This document shows, piece by piece, positions 24,716-27,776 of a stretch of DNA of 27,776 nt. This DNA is from an uncultured Bacteroidota bacterium (lineage in GTDB: Bacteria; Bacteroidota; Bacteroidia; Bacteroidales; CAIWKO01), in contig CALGYY010000020.1 of the NCBI GenBank assembly GCA_937934705.1, positions 1 to 27,776 of the forward strand. Reading direction: 5' to 3'. Position numbers and translations under genes: made by a program. Numbering within the stretch: the first letter of the stretch is position 1; each line of letters opens with the position of its first letter. The notes under the pieces are model-generated. The model was not told where the DNA came from. It saw nothing but the letters and a program-made list of their open reading frames with translations, and searched no databases.

Positions 24716-25216
24716 ATGAATTTTCTCGACATTATCCTCATCGTAATCCTCGCTGTGGCCTTTATTGCCGGTTTTCGCAAAGGACTGATTATTGAACTGG
24801 CCACACTGGCGGCACTCGTTCTGGGTGTTTGGGCCGGATTCTACTTCTCTGACTGGGTTTCATCCCTGATTGAAACCGGTTTTGATTATCACGGAAAATA
24901 TATTAATATCATAAGCTTTATCATAATCTTTATAGTGGTCATCGTCCTGATGCAGCTCCTCGGACGCGCACTCACCAAAGTCGTCAACCTGACCGCCATG
25001 GGCTTCCTCAATAAACTGGGCGGCGGCATCTTCTCTGTCCTGAAAGCCGCGGTGATCCTGAGTGTGCTGATCTACTTCATGAACCGATTCGACGAAGACC
25101 GCTCCTTCATCCCGCAGGAAAGCCGTCAAAACTCCCTGCTCTTTCCCCTGGTCGAAAACATCGCGCCCGTGCTCATTCCACGTATGGAAGAGTATACGGA
25201 ATGGATGCCACAATGA
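24716..25216 (+). CDS. CvpA-family inner-membrane protein
   Basis: A 166-residue protein with about four hydrophobic segments. The N-terminus MNFLDIILIVILAVAFIAGF continues into RKGLIIELATLAALVLGVWA, the CvpA-family hallmark. The third segment (INIISFIIIFIVVIVLMQLL) and a fourth (VLKAAVILSVLIYFM) follow, with a polar C-terminal tail. CvpA proteins are linked in other bacteria to colicin V production and envelope stress; the molecular role is unclear. It begins 6 bp after mlaF, so it is probably the third gene of the same operon, in the place where an MCE protein might be expected. Confidence 0.9.
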   Translation: MNFLDIILIVILAVAFIAGFRKGLIIELATLAALVLGVWAGFYFSDWVSSLIETGFDYHGKYINIISFIIIFIVVIVLMQLLGRALTKVVNLTAMGFLNKLGGGIFSVLKAAVILSVLIYFMNRFDEDRSFIPQESRQNSLLFPLVENIAPVLIPRMEEYTEWMPQ

Positions 25217-25218
25217 CG

Positions 25219-25710
25219 GCGGAGAAATGACAGTGCCAATAGTTCAGTGCAGTAGCCGCCGTGTCATGAGGCGCGTGCGGGGGCATTGCTTTGATGGAAG
25301 GACAGAATCCGCGCCTGAAATGACGGCGCCGATGTGGCGGTGCCAATAGTTCAGTGAAGTAGCCCGCCGTGTCATGAGGCGCGGGGAGGGGGCATCGCTT
25401 TGATGAATGTGCGGAATCCGCGCCTGAAATTACGGCGCAGATGTGGCGGTGCCAATAGTTTGGAGCAGAAGCGCGCCGTGTCATGAGGCGCGTGAGGGGG
25501 CATCGCTTTGATGGAAGGACAGAATCCGCGCCTGAAATGACGGCGCCGATGTGGCGGTGCCAATAGTTCAGTGAAGTAGCCCGCCGTGTCATGAGGCGCG
25601 TGCGGGGGCATTGCTTTGATGAATGTGCGGAATCCGCGCCTGTAATGACGGCGCAGATATGGCAGTGCCAATGGTTCTGAGCAGTTGCCCGCCGTGTCAT
25701 GAGGGCGCTT
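25219..25710 (-). repeat. REP-like 108-bp tandem repeat array, right copy
   Basis: GTGTCATGAGG recurs at 25261, 25369, 25478, 25586 and 25694, a period of 108-109 bp with about four and a half units. Each unit has imperfect inverted-repeat segments, GCCGTGTCATGAGGCGCG versus CGCGCCTGAAATGACGGC, so a single strand can fold into a long hairpin. Two subtypes alternate. The units are related to those at 16451-16780 but run in the opposite direction. The open frames of the array exist because 108 is a multiple of three; one unit of 109 shifts the frame. Confidence 0.9.
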
Positions 25711-25775
25711 TGACTTTCGACTTTATGACTTTATGACTTTTCGACTTTCGACTCACTGCTCACTGCTGACTGTTT
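25711..25775 (-). repeat. Inverted copy of the GTCGAAAG / CAGTCAG simple repeat
   Basis: TTTCGACT, TTTATGACT and TCACTGCTCACTGCTGACTG units are the reverse complement of the blocks at 16134-16216 and 16349-16450. It lies at the outer edge of the right array, mirroring the left side. It ends just before the stop of the ATPase gene. Confidence 0.85.
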
Positions 25776-25786
25776 TCTCTTGAGGG

Positions 25787-26941
25787 CTATAGATTTGTGA
25801 CGAATTTCCGCCAGTTTATAACCTCAGTCCCATTGCTTCTTTTCTGCGATTCCTCTCCGCCGTAAATCAGAAAGCATTTCGCTGCACCGCTCAAACGACG
25901 ATAGTAATCGAGGTTTCTGAAGTGCTCACTGTGAATGGTTTTTCCGGACTTGATTTCCAGTGGCAGCAATTCACCATCCCGCTCTATGAGGAGGTCGATT
26001 TCATGCCCCGATTTTTCACGCCAGTAGAATAGTCTGAGCCTGCTGCCGGAGTGTGTTATAAACTTGCTGATTTCGGAAACAAGCATGTTTTCGAACAATG
26101 CGCCTCTGGCCGGATGTGTCTGTAAATGGCTGGTATTGTATATCCCCAGCAGAGAACAGGCAAGTGCCGTATCGTAAAAATACACCTTGGGTCTTTTTAC
26201 AATGGTTTTGTTAAAGTTCACCGAATGCGGTTTCAGCAGAAAAATCAGATAGCTGCTTTCCAGCAGACCGATCCAGGCCTGTATGGTTTTATTGTCAACC
26301 CCGGCTTCCACCGAAAGAGCACTCATGTTAAGCTCCTGGCTGCAGCGCCCTGCCAGTAAGGATAAAAACCGCTGAAACGGAAGCAAATCCACAATGTTGC
26401 GGATCTGTCTGACATCCCGCTCAATATAGGTTCTGATATAGTTCGGACACCAGTCCTGCGGCGGGATCTTCTGATCATACACCGGCGGATAGAAGCCTGT
26501 GATGATCATTTCATCGTCTGTAAGCGGACGCATGGCAGGACTAAGTTCACCGAGTGAAAACGGCAACAGAACCAGTGAGCCCGTTCTTCCCGCGAGACTC
26601 TGACTGACTTCCTGCTGCATCAGGAAATTATTCGAACCTGTCAGGATATACATGCCCGGATTCCGCGTATGGTCAGCCCGTTCCTGCAACCAGGCAAACA
26701 ATTCCGGCACCCGCTGAACCTCATCAAGCACTGCTCCGTCGGGATAGGTGTCAAGGAAGCCCCGGGGGTCTTCTGAAGCAAATCGCCGGGTGTCAGGATT
26801 CTCCAGGTTAATGTAAGGTTTGTCCTTAAACACAGCCCTGACCAATGTGGTTTTACCGGTTTGTCGCGGCCCCGTAAGACTCACAAGCTTGAAGGTCTTC
26901 GACAGCCTGATCAGTTGCTTTTCTGCATCACGTTTAATCAT
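25787..26941 (-). CDS. AAA-family ATPase with DUF4143 domain
   Basis: A 384-residue protein. The ATPase part has Walker A GPRQTGKT (24-31), Walker B AVLDEVQ (70-76) and a sensor-like ILTGSNNFLM (~99-108). A winged-helix/DUF4143 region follows (ERDVRQIRNI, WIGLLESSYLIFLLKPHSVN, KVYFYDTALACSLLG). The end, FYWREKSGHEIDLLIERDGE then LPLEIKSGK, has the D-(x)n-ExK layout of nuclease-like folds. The family is widespread and often accessory, and its function is not established. It starts at the boundary of a decayed ORF6N gene and ends beside the repeat array, so this end of the window appears rearranged. Confidence 0.93.
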   Translation of the reverse strand: MIKRDAEKQLIRLSKTFKLVSLTGPRQTGKTTLVRAVFKDKPYINLENPDTRRFASEDPRGFLDTYPDGAVLDEVQRVPELFAWLQERADHTRNPGMYILTGSNNFLMQQEVSQSLAGRTGSLVLLPFSLGELSPAMRPLTDDEMIITGFYPPVYDQKIPPQDWCPNYIRTYIERDVRQIRNIVDLLPFQRFLSLLAGRCSQELNMSALSVEAGVDNKTIQAWIGLLESSYLIFLLKPHSVNFNKTIVKRPKVYFYDTALACSLLGIYNTSHLQTHPARGALFENMLVSEISKFITHSGSRLRLFYWREKSGHEIDLLIERDGELLPLEIKSGKTIHSEHFRNLDYYRRLSGAAKCFLIYGGEESQKRSNGTEVINWRKFVTNL

Positions 26942-26945
26942 TATA

Positions 26946-26953
26946 CAAAAATA
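26946..26953 (-). promoter_or_regulatory. Candidate -7 element TATTTTTG of the ATPase gene
   Basis: An exact TAnnTTTG match on the minus strand whose last base is only 4 nt from the ATG at 26941. If real, the transcript would be leaderless. Confidence 0.45.
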
Positions 26954-27135
26954 TGGAAAAAAATGGAATCAGATTCCAGAAAAAGACAATTTTTCGACAC
27001 ACCTTGCTCAGTGAAGCAGAATGGTGCATAGCGCAAGCCAATCATGTCAGATTTGGAGGTCGCAAATTGCGACCTCCAATTTTCAAACTCATTTTCAGTC
27101 ATCTCAAACAAAAAATCTTCAGGGAACCTCTTTAT

Positions 27136-27386
27136 TAGTGAGACTGTGTTTTCAAGAGCCGAAGGCGAATTGCGCCAAAGGCGTCCCTTCGGGAAAATAC
27201 TAGTCGAACAACTAAGCGAAGCGACCTCATGAGGCCGCAGGCCGAGTAATCCCCCCGCCTCAGGCGGGGGAGGGTATAATACCCCGCTGCTCTGCGGCAG
27301 CTTGTCCCGCCTCAGGCGGGAGAATAAGGGGCCGGGGCCCCGCTGAGCGGGATTTCGTGAACTCAACTTGCCCCGGGGTTCATATC
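27136..27386. repeat. Palindrome-rich insertion inside the ORF6N remnant
   Basis: This ~250-bp stretch separates the two halves of the ORF6N domain. It contains several hairpins: CCCCCGCC/GGCGGGGG (27252-27270), TCCCGCC/GGCGGGA (27305-27321), CCCGC/GCGGG near 27340-27352, and a smaller GCTGC/GCAGC. No transposase or open frame is present, which suits a REP- or MITE-like element. Boundaries are set by where homology stops and are accurate to perhaps 10 bp. Confidence 0.65.
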
Positions 27387-27536
27387 CGTGATATTGCGTT
27401 TGACCGCTTCTTTTAATCGTTTTGTTTAAACCCCGTAAAGTTCCGCAAGGTCCCTGTCGATCATTACTTTTTGCTCCCGGACAACATGAATCTTACTCAT
27501 GATGACTTCTTCCGGAACATTGTTTTTGTTTTCCAA

Positions 27537-27776
27537 TGATCGCTTTTATGCCCTGTGATTGCGTATTTCTCTTCACCTTCGCTACGGCACAAGAGGATAC
27601 GGGTTTCTGATGATCTATTGCTTATCAAGAGTTCGGGAGTCCTCCGCTCCCGAACCTTTTCCTTTTTGTTCAGCTCATTATTCAGTGGTCTTGAGTTCAC
27701 CCCGGAGTAATTTGAAAGTTCAGTATTTCATTGCCTTACTTTTGTCGCGCCAAAAGTAACAAAAGCGCTTTTTTCG
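27537..27776. other. Intergenic end of window
   Basis: No gene is supportable. It holds the hairpin listed separately and, at 27739-27756, CTTTTG/CAAAAG arms around TCGCGC followed by an AAAGTAACAAAAG stretch. The short open frames on both strands show no family pattern. Confidence 0.5.
27631..27655 (+). terminator. Perfect 9-bp hairpin followed by T-rich DNA
   Basis: Arms GTTCGGGAG and CTCCCGAAC surround a 7-nt loop, followed by CTTTTCCTTTTTG. It looks like an intrinsic terminator reading to the right, but no rightward gene ends nearby, so it may be a stray repeat element. Confidence 0.4.

Larger units (their letters stand above)
26941..27536 (-). pseudogene. Decayed ORF6N-domain gene
   Basis: The N-terminal part reads ENKNNVPEEVIMSKIHVVRE then QKVMIDRDLAELYGV, from a TTG at 27536 (perhaps a former ATG) or ATG at 27500. 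An in-frame TAA at 27426-27428 sits where ORF6N proteins usually have Glu. The frame resumes as TKRLKEAVKRNI. Homology then breaks for about 250 bp and returns in the same strand at 27129 as RFPEDFLFEMTENEFENWRS then QFATS and APFCFTEQGV, ending near 26998. The rest is lost where the ATPase gene begins. So there is a nonsense codon, an insertion and a 3' truncation. Intact ORF6N proteins are found in phages and accessory regions of Bacteroidota. Confidence 0.8.

Noticed and set aside
25173..25700. A 175-codon minus-strand open frame made of 36-residue repeats
   Set aside because: It exists because the 108-bp tandem unit is divisible by three. It has no start signal, shifts frame at the 109-bp unit, runs into the end of the CvpA gene, and its product looks like no protein family.

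Overview
The window looks like a chromosomal segment of a member of the Bacteroidota, probably an environmental Bacteroidales-like lineage. The signs are type IX secretion (T9SS) sorting domains of types A and B, SprB repeats, PorP/SprF- and PorE-like proteins, lipoproteins, an ORF6N remnant, and several intergenic matches to the Bacteroidota -7 promoter element TAnnTTTG. I saw no rRNA, tRNA, CRISPR array, intact transposase or prophage.

Layout. (1) 1-5485, +: a surface-protein export cluster. It holds the C-terminal part of an SprB-repeat adhesin with a type B sorting domain, a PorP/SprF-family outer-membrane protein, and a PorE-like TPR/beta-propeller/OmpA protein, closed by a strong terminator. 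(2) 5748-7396: a small ArsR-type regulator, then, convergent to it, a cupin-rsgA operon. (3) 7685-16132, +: three large secreted repeat proteins. One is a 1179-residue PKD/Ig-like protein with ten Cys-bearing repeats and a type B sorting domain. The other two are overlapping, paralogous right-handed beta-helix proteins with type A sorting domains. (4) 16133-16867: repeat-filled intergenic DNA. (5) 16868-20882, +: gatE and gatD, which encode the archaeal-type Glu-tRNA(Gln) amidotransferase GatDE, then an unrecognised exported protein. (6) 20879-22964, -: mannose-1-phosphate guanylyltransferase, an SprT-like metalloprotein and two tiny paralogous lipoproteins (47 and 52 aa). (7) 23214-25216, +: mlaE, mlaF and a CvpA-family membrane protein. 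(8) 25217-25786: a second repeat array, inverted relative to the first. (9) 25787-27776: an AAA/DUF4143 ATPase next to a decayed ORF6N gene broken by a palindrome-rich insertion.

The most notable content is the complete GatDE pair in an otherwise bacterial context. GatDE is known as the archaeal enzyme that amidates misacylated Glu-tRNA(Gln). Here both genes keep the expected motifs. gatE is preceded by a candidate -7 element directly abutting a perfect 10-bp-arm palindrome. The 16.9-25.2 kb block that begins with gatDE is bracketed by the same ~108-bp, REP-like repeat family in opposite orientations, with inverted copies of a second simple repeat outside them. The block could therefore be invertible or have been acquired as a unit, although these repeats may simply be common intergenic elements of this genome.
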